From Pseudorhodobacter sp. MZDSW-24AT (GTDB lineage Bacteria > Pseudomonadota > Alphaproteobacteria > Rhodobacterales > Rhodobacteraceae): a stretch of 64,000 nucleotides of DNA. Numbering within the stretch: position 1 is the stretch's first letter; every line of letters begins with the position of its first letter. The translations under genes were made by a program, and so were the position numbers. Where the stretch lies: positions 62,001 through 126,000 of the forward strand of contig NZ_PGOI01000002.1 in NCBI RefSeq assembly GCF_002794355.1, read 5' to 3'. Positions 34,536 to 43,899 of the stretch are shown here, in pieces. Under the pieces are notes generated by a model. The model made no database searches. It was not told where the DNA came from and saw nothing but the letters and a program-made list of their open reading frames with translations.

Positions 34536-36094
34536 CCGCGCCGTTCCAGCAACATCAGCTCCAGCGCGGTCTGTCGTGCCGTGTTCTCAAGCCCAATATG
34601 GCGCAGAAAGGCCAAACCGTCGGTGACGCCCGACAGATCGCCTTGCACGCCACGTCCGATTTTTTCGATGGCAAGAAGGATGGCTTCTCCCATGCGCTTT
34701 TGGTCCATCAAGGCCGCGAATTCTGGCGCGGTGCCGGGGTGCAAGAAGGCGGGCGCGATGGCGCGGCCCAAGGTGTCGGGCGGGATCGCGCCCCCAAGGG
34801 AACCCGTGGCGAGCCCGATCAGGAACGCCTCGCGCGGGCTCCGCGCGGTGCGGGCCTTCGCATGGTTTTCATAGTCGGGGGACAAAAGGCCAAGCTCAAA
34901 GGCGATGCGATCCGCGTCTCCCGTGAGAGGGAGGCGTGACAGCTGCTCGGCAAACAGGGTTGCAAAAGGCACCTCCAGCTCGGCCTCGGTCATGCGCGCC
35001 CAAGCGGCGGGCAGGCTTTGCGCGACCGCACCCGGATCGCCCGCGCGCAGTGCAGTTTCGAAGCGCTGGAAGGCTTCTACTCTGTCCCACACTCCGCCCG
35101 AAGCGGCGGGCAGACGCTCGGTGTAGAGCCCCAGCAAGACATTGGGGGCAATCACTCCGGCCCGCGCAAGGCGTTCAGCCGATTCGATCTGGCTTTTCCA
35201 GCCTGCGGTATCGCGCAGCTCGGCATGCGCAAAGGCAAGGGGCAGCGTTGCGGTGGACTGCGGCTCGCCAATTGCTTCAAACATCCGCCATGCCAAGGGA
35301 GTCATCCGTGCGGGGATAGGGGGCAGGGCGTCGCCTTCGTACAGGTCGGGGTCCAAAAAGCGGGACAGCAGGGAATCTTCTTCCTCGGTCACATATCCCA
35401 AGGCCTGCGCCGTGCGCAGCGTCAGGGCCGCAGCGTTCCAATCCCCCGAGCGTGCCACACAGAATATGCGTGCTGGAAAGGTGGGCGCCAGATTGGGCGT
35501 TGCCTGCATCGCCTCGCAGCCGCGCTCTTCATTTCCTGTAAGAAGCGCAACATCGAAAGCACGACGAAACAGCTCGGGATCGCCCGAGGGGGCGGCGTCC
35601 AGCAGCGCGGCTGCCTGATCCAGCGCGCCCATCGCCAGCAATCTGTCGATCCGCGCAAGAAGCAGACGCCCCTGACCCGAACTGTCGGGCGGCGGGCTCG
35701 CCTCTGCCAACATCAGCGTCATCGTCAGGGCCTGCAGCGCGGGCAAAAGATCGCTGCGATCACGCGCGATGGCCGTGCGCACCTCTTCTTCCATGGCCAA
35801 ACCCCAAAGGGTGCGGGGCAGGCCCGTCGTGGCGCTGGACAAAAGACCGATGGCGTCCGGTGAGGGCGCATCCAGAACGGAAACCGCCACATCCTGCGGC
35901 AGGGCCCCGCCCGAAACAACCGGTGCCTCTGGCGGGAGGGCCGGGGTGCCAATGGCCGACCCAGCGGGGGTGGCCACCGAGCTTGACAGCCAATCAATGG
36001 CAGACAGCGGGCTGTCTTGACTTTGGGCATGGATCGGCCCGGCTGCGCAGACCAACACAATCAGCGCAGCTGTGTGGGGCAGTCTAGTCGGCAT
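34532..36094 (-). CDS. Secreted helical-repeat protein, function unknown
   Basis: A 520-residue protein with a signal peptide (LPHTAALIVLVCAAGPIHAQ), a Pro/Ala/Ser-rich stretch of about 60 residues, and a long alpha-helical part resembling TPR-like repeats (MGALDQAAALLDAAPSGDPELFRRAFDVALLTGNEERGCEAM). Two cysteines lie in GCEAM and FCVARSGDW. I recognise no enzymatic motif. It overlaps xerD by four bases at its end and its start lies within the last codons of the 45-aa membrane protein gene, so three genes form one transcript. Confidence 0.75.
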   Translation of the reverse strand: MPTRLPHTAALIVLVCAAGPIHAQSQDSPLSAIDWLSSSVATPAGSAIGTPALPPEAPVVSGGALPQDVAVSVLDAPSPDAIGLLSSATTGLPRTLWGLAMEEEVRTAIARDRSDLLPALQALTMTLMLAEASPPPDSSGQGRLLLARIDRLLAMGALDQAAALLDAAPSGDPELFRRAFDVALLTGNEERGCEAMQATPNLAPTFPARIFCVARSGDWNAAALTLRTAQALGYVTEEEDSLLSRFLDPDLYEGDALPPIPARMTPLAWRMFEAIGEPQSTATLPLAFAHAELRDTAGWKSQIESAERLARAGVIAPNVLLGLYTERLPAASGGVWDRVEAFQRFETALRAGDPGAVAQSLPAAWARMTEAELEVPFATLFAEQLSRLPLTGDADRIAFELGLLSPDYENHAKARTARSPREAFLIGLATGSLGGAIPPDTLGRAIAPAFLHPGTAPEFAALMDQKRMGEAILLAIEKIGRGVQGDLSGVTDGLAFLRHIGLENTARQTALELMLLERRG

Positions 36095-36221
36095 TCAGCG
36101 TCACCGGAACCGTGACTTCCGTCTGACTGGGGGACAGATCTGCCAAATAGGCATAGCCCGTCAATGCCGCAAATCCCAAGATACCCAACACAAACACCAT
36201 CTTGATGAGACGTCCCACCAT
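36084..36221 (-). CDS. 45-residue single-pass membrane protein
   Basis: Short gene: ATG at 36221, TAG at 36084. The product begins MVGRLIKMVFVLGILGFAAL and continues TGYAYLADLSPSQTEVTVPVTLNAD, that is one membrane helix at about residues 7-26 with a short acidic periplasmic tail. Its last codons overlap the start of the 520-residue secreted-protein gene by 11 bases, which supports real translation and coupling. Function unknown; perhaps a partner of the secreted protein. Confidence 0.7.
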   Translation of the reverse strand: MVGRLIKMVFVLGILGFAALTGYAYLADLSPSQTEVTVPVTLNAD

Positions 36222-36472
36222 GTCTTCCTGCCCTTCCAGCCCGATATTTCTGCGCACCACGGGTTTACCCCGCCGTTATGACGCAGTGTTTTTGGCGAGT
36301 GTCGCCGCGCCTTGGCCCTTGTGGGCCGCTATCGCCACGATCTTGCGCGCGATTATATATGGCATTCGCAGCGAGTTCACGCCATGAACAAAAAAATGCG
36401 CGTGATGCGGGCAAAAGCTTGCTCGCAGACGGTGGGACAGGTCTGACAGGGCCATCAAGCGAAGGAGGCAAC

Positions 36473-37021
36473 GTGGCACGCCTGAAAAAGACGGTCGCCA
36501 TGGTGGGGATGATGGGCGCGGGCAAGACCGCGGTCGGGACGGCACTTGCCACAGCGCTCGGGGTGCCTTTCGTCGATTCGGATGAAGAAATCGTGCGCGC
36601 GGCCAGTCGCTCGATCGCCGAGATTTTTGAGCGCGATGGCGAGCCGTTTTTTCGTGCGCGGGAAACCGAGGTTCTGGCACGTCTGCTGCGTGGCCCCGCC
36701 TGCATCCTGTCGACAGGGGGAGGGGCCTATTTGTCCGAGACCAACCGCCAGCTGATCTCTGACACAGGCGTTGCCGTCTGGTTGCGGGCCGATGTGGATC
36801 TGTTGTGGAGCCGAGTGCGGCACAAGACCACCCGGCCTTTGCTGCGCACCGCCAATCCGCGAGAAACGCTGCGCGCCCTGTATGAGGCGCGGGTGCCAAG
36901 TTATGCAAAAGCCGATCTGACGGTGGATTCAAGTCCTGATCTGTCGATCGAGGATATGGCAACCCAAGTGATTCAGGCGCTGCGCACGCGCCCCGACGTC
37001 TTGGAAGGAGAAGCGCTATGA
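36473..37021 (+). CDS. aroK: Shikimate kinase
   Basis: Phosphorylates shikimate with ATP in aromatic amino acid synthesis. The 182 residues contain the P-loop VGMMGAGKTAVGTALA, substrate-binding DSDEEIVRAA and the STGGGAYL motif, and RPLLRTANPRETLRAL of the lid/adenine region. GTG at 36473 is chosen because a strong AAGGAGG stands five bases before it; the frame is open back to 36278 without a better start. Its stop overlaps aroB. Confidence 0.94.
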   Translation: MARLKKTVAMVGMMGAGKTAVGTALATALGVPFVDSDEEIVRAASRSIAEIFERDGEPFFRARETEVLARLLRGPACILSTGGGAYLSETNRQLISDTGVAVWLRADVDLLWSRVRHKTTRPLLRTANPRETLRALYEARVPSYAKADLTVDSSPDLSIEDMATQVIQALRTRPDVLEGEAL

Positions 37022-38133
37022 CACTTGATGTGGTGCCCGTTGATCTGGGCGCGCGCAGCTATGAGGTGCGGATCGGGCCGGGGCTGATCGACGCGGCAGG
37101 CGCGCAGGTCAGGCCGTTTTTGCGGCGGCGCAAGGTCGCGGTGGTGACGGATGAAACCGTCGCCGCGCTTCATTTGCAGCGCTTGCTCGACTCGTTCGCC
37201 GCCGAAGGGATCGAGGCCACGGCGCTTGCCCTGCCGGCAGGCGAAAGCACCAAAGGCTGGCCTGATTTCGCCCGCACCACGGAATGGCTGTTGGAGCAGA
37301 AAATCGAGCGCCGCGATCTGGTGATCGCCTTTGGTGGCGGTGTGATCGGTGATCTGGCGGGTTTTGCTGCGGCTGTCTTGCGGCGGGGCGTGCGCTTTGT
37401 GCAGATTCCCACCACCTTGCTGGCGCAGGTCGACAGCTCGGTTGGTGGCAAGACCGGCATCAACACGGCGCAGGGCAAAAATCTCGTCGGCGCGTTCCAT
37501 CAACCAACCCTTGTTCTGGCTGATATCGATGTATTGGCTTCGCTGCCCGACCGAGACTTTCTGGCAGGCTATGGCGAGGTGGTGAAATACGGTCTTTTGG
37601 GGGACGCCGCGTTCTTCGAATGGCTCGAAGCTCATGCGCCCAGGATCGCGCAAGATGCCTCCTTGCGACAATATGCGGTGCGCCGGTCCGTCGAGATGAA
37701 GGCTGGGATCGTCAGCCGCGACGAGACCGAAGAGGGTGAGCGTGCCTTGCTGAACCTTGGCCATACCTTCTGTCACGCTTTGGAAAAGGCCACCGGGTAT
37801 TCCGAGCGTTTGCTGCATGGAGAAGGCGTGGCCATAGGCTGCGCGCTGGCATTCGAACTGTCACAGCGGCTGGGGCTGTGTGCGCAGGAAGCCCCAAGCC
37901 GGGTGCGCGCCCATCTGCGCGCAATGGGCACCAAGGTCGACCTGAAAGACATTGCCGGCGATTTGCCTGATGTCGATGTCCTGCTTGCGATGATGGCGCA
38001 GGATAAAAAGGTGGTCGATGGCCAGTTGCGCTTTATCCTCGCACGCGGCATCGGCGACGCCTTTGTGGCCACGGATGTTCCGACAGAAGCGGTGAAAGCC
38101 CTTCTGGCCGAAGCTTTGGCGGCAAGAGGCTGA
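37018..38133 (+). CDS. aroB: 3-dehydroquinate synthase
   Basis: Converts DAHP to 3-dehydroquinate using NAD+ and a metal ion. The 371-residue protein contains GGGVIGDLAGFAAAVLRRGVRFVQIPTTLLAQVDSSVGGKTGIN (NAD+ and substrate contacts), the metal-binding Glu in GYGEVVKYGLL, LLNLGHTFCHALE and LHGEGVAIG with metal histidines. ATG overlaps the aroK stop. It is the last chromosomal operon before the integrated element. Confidence 0.96.
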   Translation: MTLDVVPVDLGARSYEVRIGPGLIDAAGAQVRPFLRRRKVAVVTDETVAALHLQRLLDSFAAEGIEATALALPAGESTKGWPDFARTTEWLLEQKIERRDLVIAFGGGVIGDLAGFAAAVLRRGVRFVQIPTTLLAQVDSSVGGKTGINTAQGKNLVGAFHQPTLVLADIDVLASLPDRDFLAGYGEVVKYGLLGDAAFFEWLEAHAPRIAQDASLRQYAVRRSVEMKAGIVSRDETEEGERALLNLGHTFCHALEKATGYSERLLHGEGVAIGCALAFELSQRLGLCAQEAPSRVRAHLRAMGTKVDLKDIAGDLPDVDVLLAMMAQDKKVVDGQLRFILARGIGDAFVATDVPTEAVKALLAEALAARG

Positions 38134-38193
38134 CACGGATCATGCCAAGTCCCACCATTACCCGTGGGACTTGGCCACAATCCATTGCGCGCT

Positions 38194-38391
38194 TCAGGTC
38201 AGGCTGGATGGCAGCGCGTCTGGCGCGATCCCGAGTGTCTTGAGTACGGCGTCATCAGGACGCCGACCGGCTTCGACCGCATTCGAGGCAGCAACAGCGG
38301 CCGAGAACATCGTGAAGGCGTCTGCAATCCGGGATAGCACAGCTTGAGTGGCAAAGGAAAAGCCCTGCACGGCTGGCGCTGACGATGACAT
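38194..38391 (-). CDS. Small hypothetical protein
   Basis: A 65-residue protein (MSSSAPAVQGFSFATQAVLSRIADAFTMFSAAVAASNAVEAGRRPDDAVLKTLGI) without a recognised domain, probably two helices. It is supported by a good AGGAG six bases before the ATG. In its leader ATCCTTG and CAAGGAT form a 7-bp inverted repeat. I believe similar short proteins occur in Rhodobacteraceae, with unknown function. It is the last host gene left of attL. Confidence 0.6.
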   Translation of the reverse strand: MSSSAPAVQGFSFATQAVLSRIADAFTMFSAAVAASNAVEAGRRPDDAVLKTLGIAPDALPSSLT

Positions 38392-38539
38392 TTGAAACTC
38401 CTGATCCTTGTCATTGGCGATGCCAAGGATCTAGGTCTCCACCCGCCATGCTGCAATGCAGCAAACGGTCTTCCCGCTATGCGCTAGGCGCATATCAAAA
38501 CCGAAATAACCGGATTTCAAGCACTTGCATTTAAGAGGT

Positions 38540-38559
38540 GGTTGGCTGGGGCGCCAGGA
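38540..38559. repeat. attL, 20-bp core
   Basis: GGTTGGCTGGGGCGCCAGGA, identical to 57460-57479, where it is the 3' end of tRNA-Gln on the minus strand. Outside these 20 bases the flanks differ at once (C versus T to the right, T versus C to the left). Confidence 0.92.
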
Positions 38560-38690
38560 CATTATTACAGAATTTTCTAAGCCCTTATTTTCCTGTATGT
38601 AATTGACAAATAATATCTTTTCAAGCCATAACTGTTCCGGGCGGGTGTTCCGGAATCGTGGTCCGGATGCCTCATTTTGGAGAGATTTTC

Positions 38691-40493
38691 TTGGCCCGTG
38701 TTTCGTATCTTTGGCGGCGTGGTTCTGTCTACTACGCCCGTATTGACGTGCCTCTTGATCTGGTGCCGGTGCTGAAAAAGCCGACACTCAAGCTGTCATT
38801 GCATACGAAGGATGAGGCCGAAGCGAAGCGCCGCCTGCACCCGGTTATCGCCAGTTGGCTGCGCGAGTTTGAAGACCTTCGCAACCGCCGCGCGCTGGTG
38901 CCTGCTGACCGTGAGAACGCTGTTTGGGACCAATACACTGCGTCACTCGCCCGCGATGATCAGGATCGCGGGACACGACCGGGAGAGGTCGAAATAGAGG
39001 CCAAGAAAGCCGAACTGTTTGCACAGGTGGAGCGGGGCGAGATCACCGGCATTGATCCTCTGTCAGTCTTGAACGCCACGCTGGACCTGCAAGTCATGCA
39101 GAAGGCGGGCGAGATCAGCACAGAGGCGCGCAAGGCAAAGCTGGCCGATCTGAAAAAGCACTTGGCGAGGGGTGAGACTGCCCTGATCGCCCATGAGGTT
39201 GACGACTACCTACAGCGCACCGGCCTTCTGGTGCAGCGTGGAACACCTGACTGGATCAGCCTTGCCCGGCACATGATGCGGGCCGAGATAGAGGCGCTAC
39301 AGCGCACCCTTGAGCGCGACCGGGGCGACTACACCGGCCAGCCCGCTGACCCTCTGGTGAAGCCTGCCACGGGCCTGCGCCGCGAAGTTGCCAAGCCCGG
39401 CGAAACCATCATGGAAGTTTTCGAGATTTTCGCCCGTGAGAATAGAAACGGCGTTGCTAAGGATCGCATAGATCAGTCACGGCGCGATATTGGCACCTTC
39501 ATAGACGTGGTAGGGGCCAGCTTCCCCCTTTCCAAGATCACGAAAGTTGAAGTGCGCACTTGGAAACAGCTTCTGGTCAAGTATCCGGTCAAGGCCACTG
39601 AAACCAAAGTCTTTGCTGGCATGAACATTCACCAGATCATCAAGGCGAACGAAAAGGTGGGCAAGCCCGTGCTGGCTGACAGGACGGTGAACCGCTACCT
39701 ATCCAGCCTTGGCGCATTCCTGTCATGGGCGGTTGATCAGGGCTATCTGACTGTCAATCCGACCGAAGGGCTGATGTTGAAGAAGGAAGCCAAGGCAGAG
39801 ACTTTGCCTTTCAATACGGAACAGCTGACCAAGCTATTCAACTCGCCTTGGTTCACCGGCTGTAAAAGCGCAGATGAATGGCGCAACGTGGCAAAGCCCG
39901 GTGATGTGTTGATCAGAGATCACCGCTTTTGGGTGCCGCTGATCATGCTGTTCTCTGGGGCGCGACCCGGTGAGATCGGCCAGCTTGCGGTTTCAGTTGT
40001 TCGGGAACAGCATGGGCAATGGATCATGCACATCACGACCGAAGGCGACGACACCGATCAAGGGAAGTCGGTGAAGACCGGCGGTTCAATGCGCGTGGTT
40101 CCGGTTCACCCTGAACTGATCCGGCTTGGTTTTATCCGCTACCATGAGAAGCGCGTGAAAGAGGGCGGGGCCTCATTGTTTCCCGGCGCGGTTCGCAATG
40201 CGCGCGGGCAGATGATGGCAGATGTATCGCGCGAGTTCGGGCGGTATCTGACCAAGATCGGATTAAAAGAGGGCAGGGGCCTTAGCCTCTATTCTTTCCG
40301 CCATGGTGCAGCCGATGCTTTGCGCAGGGGTGGTTTCTTGGATCAGCAATTCGGTTTCATCCTTGGACATGCTGAACAGACCATGACCGGAAAATATGGC
40401 ATCATGCCTCAAGGGATGCTTGAGCAACGGGTGGAACTGGTGAACGCCATTGCTTATCCGAAGTTGAATCTGGATCACCTTATTACGTTATAA
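38691..40493 (+). CDS. Phage integrase, tyrosine recombinase
   Basis: Integrase of about 600 residues. The N-terminus ARVSYLWRRGSVYYARIDVPLDLVPVL is typical of Rhodobacterales integrases with a DUF6538-like domain, followed by a long helical region, a core-binding domain, and the catalytic domain: Arg in FSGARPGEIGQLAV, SFRHGAADALRR and GHAEQTMTGKYG with the nucleophile Tyr. Box II has Tyr where His is usual (YSFRH). A TTG at 38691 has GGAGAG six bases before it; ATG 38667 and GTG 38658 are alternatives. It lies 130 bases from attL. Confidence 0.9.
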   Translation: MARVSYLWRRGSVYYARIDVPLDLVPVLKKPTLKLSLHTKDEAEAKRRLHPVIASWLREFEDLRNRRALVPADRENAVWDQYTASLARDDQDRGTRPGEVEIEAKKAELFAQVERGEITGIDPLSVLNATLDLQVMQKAGEISTEARKAKLADLKKHLARGETALIAHEVDDYLQRTGLLVQRGTPDWISLARHMMRAEIEALQRTLERDRGDYTGQPADPLVKPATGLRREVAKPGETIMEVFEIFARENRNGVAKDRIDQSRRDIGTFIDVVGASFPLSKITKVEVRTWKQLLVKYPVKATETKVFAGMNIHQIIKANEKVGKPVLADRTVNRYLSSLGAFLSWAVDQGYLTVNPTEGLMLKKEAKAETLPFNTEQLTKLFNSPWFTGCKSADEWRNVAKPGDVLIRDHRFWVPLIMLFSGARPGEIGQLAVSVVREQHGQWIMHITTEGDDTDQGKSVKTGGSMRVVPVHPELIRLGFIRYHEKRVKEGGASLFPGAVRNARGQMMADVSREFGRYLTKIGLKEGRGLSLYSFRHGAADALRRGGFLDQQFGFILGHAEQTMTGKYGIMPQGMLEQRVELVNAIAYPKLNLDHLITL

Positions 40494-40571
40494 CATAACA
40501 AACCTCTTGAACCCTGATTCCACCTGTGAGATTCTTGGCACATTACCGAGTGTCCGAATTTCCGGTGTTGT

Positions 40572-41783
40572 GTGTTTCAGAGTGTTGTTGAGCGGTTCAA
40601 ATATACCTTTGGTCCAAAGCCAGAGGCGAAATCCTTTACCCTGACCGATCCCGAAGCCTTTCAGCTTTTCGGTATCACGGGAACGGGGGCCGGTGTTTCG
40701 ATCGGCCCCCGCTCTGCCATGAAAGTTCCGGCTGTCGCCTGTGCGGTGTCGCTGATCGCCGAAACAGCGGGCAGCTTGCCTGCCAAGGTCTATGACCGCG
40801 ACACGCGCGAGAACGTCAAAGATCATCCGGCCTATACGCTGATCCATGATGAGGCCAACCCTTGGACCAGTGCCGAGGCGCTGCGCGTCCAGATCACGAC
40901 CGACGCTCTGTTGCACGGCCATGGCTTTGCGTTTGTCGTGCGCAATGATGCGGGCGCACCGCTTGAACTGCACCGGCTTGAGCCGACCGCTGTTCAGGTG
41001 GACACGCTGGCCGATGGTGAGCCGTCCTACATCGTCGCCTTTGATGACGCCAAGCGCACGGTGCCGTTCCAAGACATTCTGCACCTGAGCGCCTTCGGTG
41101 GTATCGCCCCGATCAAGCTGGGTCATGAGGCCATCGGACTGGCCCTGTCATTTGAAGCCCATATCGCCAAGCTGTTCGCCAACGGTGGCAAGCCCGGCGG
41201 TATCCTCAAGAGCGAAAAGGCGCTTGGGGATGAGGCGAAGACGAAGCTGGCCGCAAGCTGGACCGCCGCCCATGGCGCTGGCCGGTCTGGTGGCACTGCC
41301 ATTCTGGATGAGGGCATGTCGTTTGAGACTGTCACCATGACACTGACCGATGCGCAGTTCGCGGAAAATCGCCTTGAGCAAATCCGCGAGATCGCCCGCG
41401 TGTTCCGGGTGCCGCCGACGATGCTGTTTGAGCTGACCCGTGGCACTTGGTCCAACACCGAAGAGATGGCCCGGCAGTTCCTACAGGTGACGCTCAAGCC
41501 GTGGCTGTCGTCATGGGCTTGGGCTTACGCGCGCTGCCTGCTGACACCAGAGGAACGCAAGCGCCTGTATATCGAGTTCGTCACCGACGATCTGTTGACC
41601 ACCACTGCCGCCGCCCGTGCGACCGCATACGGCCAATACCGCGCCATGGGGGCGATGACTGCGAATGAAGTGCGCAGCGGTCTGAACCTGCCCCCGATGG
41701 CTGATGGCAACGCGCTGCAAAACCCCTTCACCACGACCAGCGCCACGCCTGCGCCATCCCAAGAGGAACCCCAAGATGACTGA
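40572..41783 (+). CDS. HK97-family portal protein
   Basis: Portal of 403 residues, the dodecameric ring at one capsid vertex through which DNA is packaged. Family landmarks: AMKVPAVACAVSLIAETAGSLPAKVYDRD, HPAYTLIHDEANPWTSAEALR, GHGFAFVVRNDAGAPLELHRLEPTAVQV, and IREIARVFRVPPTMLFELTRGTWSNTEEMARQFLQVTLKPWL. It begins with GTG; no strong ribosome binding site is seen. It is the first structural gene after the integrase, an unusual position because terminase genes normally precede it. Confidence 0.93.
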   Translation: MFQSVVERFKYTFGPKPEAKSFTLTDPEAFQLFGITGTGAGVSIGPRSAMKVPAVACAVSLIAETAGSLPAKVYDRDTRENVKDHPAYTLIHDEANPWTSAEALRVQITTDALLHGHGFAFVVRNDAGAPLELHRLEPTAVQVDTLADGEPSYIVAFDDAKRTVPFQDILHLSAFGGIAPIKLGHEAIGLALSFEAHIAKLFANGGKPGGILKSEKALGDEAKTKLAASWTAAHGAGRSGGTAILDEGMSFETVTMTLTDAQFAENRLEQIREIARVFRVPPTMLFELTRGTWSNTEEMARQFLQVTLKPWLSSWAWAYARCLLTPEERKRLYIEFVTDDLLTTTAAARATAYGQYRAMGAMTANEVRSGLNLPPMADGNALQNPFTTTSATPAPSQEEPQDD

Positions 41784-42102
41784 CCAGATCACGCACCGCG
41801 CTTTCTTCGGTGACGGTGAACACGCCTTTACGCTGACCGATCCGATGCTGGCCGAACTTGAGCGCCTGACCGGCCTTGGTGTCGGTGCGCTGTATTTGCA
41901 GCTGGTGAACATGGCCTATCCGGCCACGATCTTGATCGAGATCATCCGGCTGGGTTTGATCGGCGCTGGCACCACCCCTGAGACCGCCAAGCGCCTGTGC
42001 GCCACCTACGCCGCCAACCGCCCGCTGTCCGAGACCTTCCCGCTGGCTTTTGAGATCATGGAAGCGCGCTGGTCTGGCAAGGCGGAACAGGTGGCCGCAT
42101 GA
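41776..42102 (+). CDS. Tail assembly chaperone-like (GTA family, TAC_11-type)
   Basis: A 108-residue protein (HRAFFGDGEHAFTLTDPMLAELERLTGLGVGALYLQLV ... ILIEIIRLGLIGAGTTPETAKRLCATY) matching the gene-transfer-agent family small protein related to tail assembly chaperones. Its ATG overlaps the portal stop and has AAGAGG nine bases upstream. A tail-chaperone gene between portal and capsid is out of the usual order. Confidence 0.75.
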   Translation: MTDQITHRAFFGDGEHAFTLTDPMLAELERLTGLGVGALYLQLVNMAYPATILIEIIRLGLIGAGTTPETAKRLCATYAANRPLSETFPLAFEIMEARWSGKAEQVAA

Positions 42103-43601
42103 CCGACCGCCTAGAGTTCAAGGCCACGCTGTCAGTCACCGACGCGGGCGAGATCACCGGCCTTGCGTGGCCGTTTGGTTCGCCCGACCGGGTGGGTGAT
42201 GTGATCGAGAAAGGCGCATTCGCCGCCCCGGCCTCATTGCCCATGCTCTTCGCCCATGACCAAGGCCAAGTGATCGGCGTTTGGGATGAGATCGCGGAAA
42301 GCCCCGAAGGTCTGACCGTCAAGGGCAAGCTCTTGGTGGATGACGTGGAACGCGCCCGCGAAGTGCGCGCCATGATCCGCGCGGGGGCTGTCTCTGGCCT
42401 GTCTATCGGCTTTGTCACCAGATCGGCGAAGCGACACGCAAAGGGGCGCACGATCAGCGCCCTTGATCTGCATGAAATCTCTGTTGTCGCTGTCCCGGCC
42501 CATCCGGGCGCACAGATTACCTCTATTAAATCCAATGTATTGCACAAGGAACTTACCGTGGAACTTGAAGAAACCCAAACCCCGGCCAATGCGCCGCACA
42601 TCGACACCAAAGCCTTTGAAAGCGTTCTGGCCCGTCTGGACAAGATCGAGGCCAAAGGCAACCGGCCCGGTGCGCCTGCCATTGTTCAGGGCGCTGCCGA
42701 GAGCAAAGCCTTTGTCAGCTTTCTGCAAGGTGCTGACTTTGACAAAAAGGCGCTGACCGTCGCGGCTGATGCCCCGGCCTATGTGCTGGCACCGGAGGAA
42801 ACGTCGGGCGAGTTCATCCGCAATCTGGTGGAGTTCAGCCCGATCCGCGCCATCGCTGACGTGCGCACGACCGGCAGCCATACGATCCTTCTGCCCAAGC
42901 GCACCGGTATCACGAATGCTGTCTGGGTAGGCGAGACGACCGCCCGCACCGCCAGCGAACCGACATTCGATCAAATGCAGATCGAAGTGAAAGAGGTCGC
43001 AACCTTTGTTCCGCTTTCGCTGCGTATGCTGGAAGATTCCAGCAACGTGGAGGCCGAGGTGCGCCTTGCGCTGGCCGAAGACTTTGGCGCGAAAGAGGCG
43101 CTGTCGTTCGTCAAGGGAACTACGGCTGTTGAACCGCAGGGTTACATGACCGCCGCCGGTATCGCCGAGACGAACAACGGACACGCCACCACGCTTTCCG
43201 CTGATGCGCTGATCCGGCTGATGTATGCCATGCCCGCGACCTATCGCAGCCGAGGGTCTTGGGTGATGAATGGCACCACACTTGCGGTGATCCGCACCCT
43301 CAAGGACGGGAACGGCAACTATTTGTGGCAGCCGTCCTATCAGGCAGGCCAGCCGGAAACGATCCTTGGTCGCCCGGTGGTGGAAGCCAAAGACATGCCG
43401 GATATCGCCGCCGGTGCCACGCCCATCATCTTCGGTGACTTCAAGGCGGGCTACCGCATCTATGACCGCATTGCGCTGGACGTCCTGCCCGATCTGTTGA
43501 CGCAGCGGATCAACGGGATTGCCTTGTTCCACGCCCGCCGCCGGGTGGGTGCAGGCGTGGTGCGCACCGATGTGTTCCGCAAGCTGAAAATGGCTGCGTA
43601 A
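42099..43601 (+). CDS. Fused prohead protease and major capsid protein
   Basis: A single 500-residue frame that joins two HK97 functions. Residues 1 to about 150 are the prohead protease (FKATLSVTDAGEITGLAWPFGSPDRVGDVIEKGAF, catalytic His in LFAHDQG, Ser in GLSIGFVT, then LHEISVVAVPAHPGAQI). After a charged linker (ELTVELEETQTP) comes the capsid protein (EFIRNLVEFSPIRAIADVRTTGSHTILLPKRTG ... VVEAKDMPDIAAGATPIIFGDFKAGYRIYDR). In most relatives these are separate genes; cleavage during maturation would release the capsid subunit. Confidence 0.92.
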   Translation: MTDRLEFKATLSVTDAGEITGLAWPFGSPDRVGDVIEKGAFAAPASLPMLFAHDQGQVIGVWDEIAESPEGLTVKGKLLVDDVERAREVRAMIRAGAVSGLSIGFVTRSAKRHAKGRTISALDLHEISVVAVPAHPGAQITSIKSNVLHKELTVELEETQTPANAPHIDTKAFESVLARLDKIEAKGNRPGAPAIVQGAAESKAFVSFLQGADFDKKALTVAADAPAYVLAPEETSGEFIRNLVEFSPIRAIADVRTTGSHTILLPKRTGITNAVWVGETTARTASEPTFDQMQIEVKEVATFVPLSLRMLEDSSNVEAEVRLALAEDFGAKEALSFVKGTTAVEPQGYMTAAGIAETNNGHATTLSADALIRLMYAMPATYRSRGSWVMNGTTLAVIRTLKDGNGNYLWQPSYQAGQPETILGRPVVEAKDMPDIAAGATPIIFGDFKAGYRIYDRIALDVLPDLLTQRINGIALFHARRRVGAGVVRTDVFRKLKMAA

Positions 43602-43605
43602 GGCG

Positions 43606-43899
43606 ATGCACGACACGCTGTCCATCGCACCGAAGCTGTTCACGCTGGCAACGAGCGGTGCGGTGGCAGCCGTGCGCCTGCAAAACCTGTCGCCGCATTC
43701 CAGCCTGTTCGTTCAAGTCACCACCGCCAACACCGCCCCCGATGATCTGCGCGGGGCGGTGAAGCTTGGACCGCTTGGCGTGCTGCTGACCGATCTACCC
43801 TTGCACCACCTGTTCCCCGGTGTGGTGGCGAGCGGTGGCACTGGCTTTGTCTGGGTCTGGGCTGAGACAGGCGCGACACTGAGCGTATCCCATGCCTGA
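43606..43899 (+). CDS. Small phage protein after the capsid gene
   Basis: A 97-residue protein (DTLSIAPKLFTLATSGAVAAVRLQNLSPHSSLFVQVTTANTAPDDLRG) rich in small and beta-prone residues. No family recognised. Its place straight after the capsid gene and its size would suit a capsid decoration protein, but this is only inference. Its end overlaps the next gene. Confidence 0.6.
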   Translation: MHDTLSIAPKLFTLATSGAVAAVRLQNLSPHSSLFVQVTTANTAPDDLRGAVKLGPLGVLLTDLPLHHLFPGVVASGGTGFVWVWAETGATLSVSHA

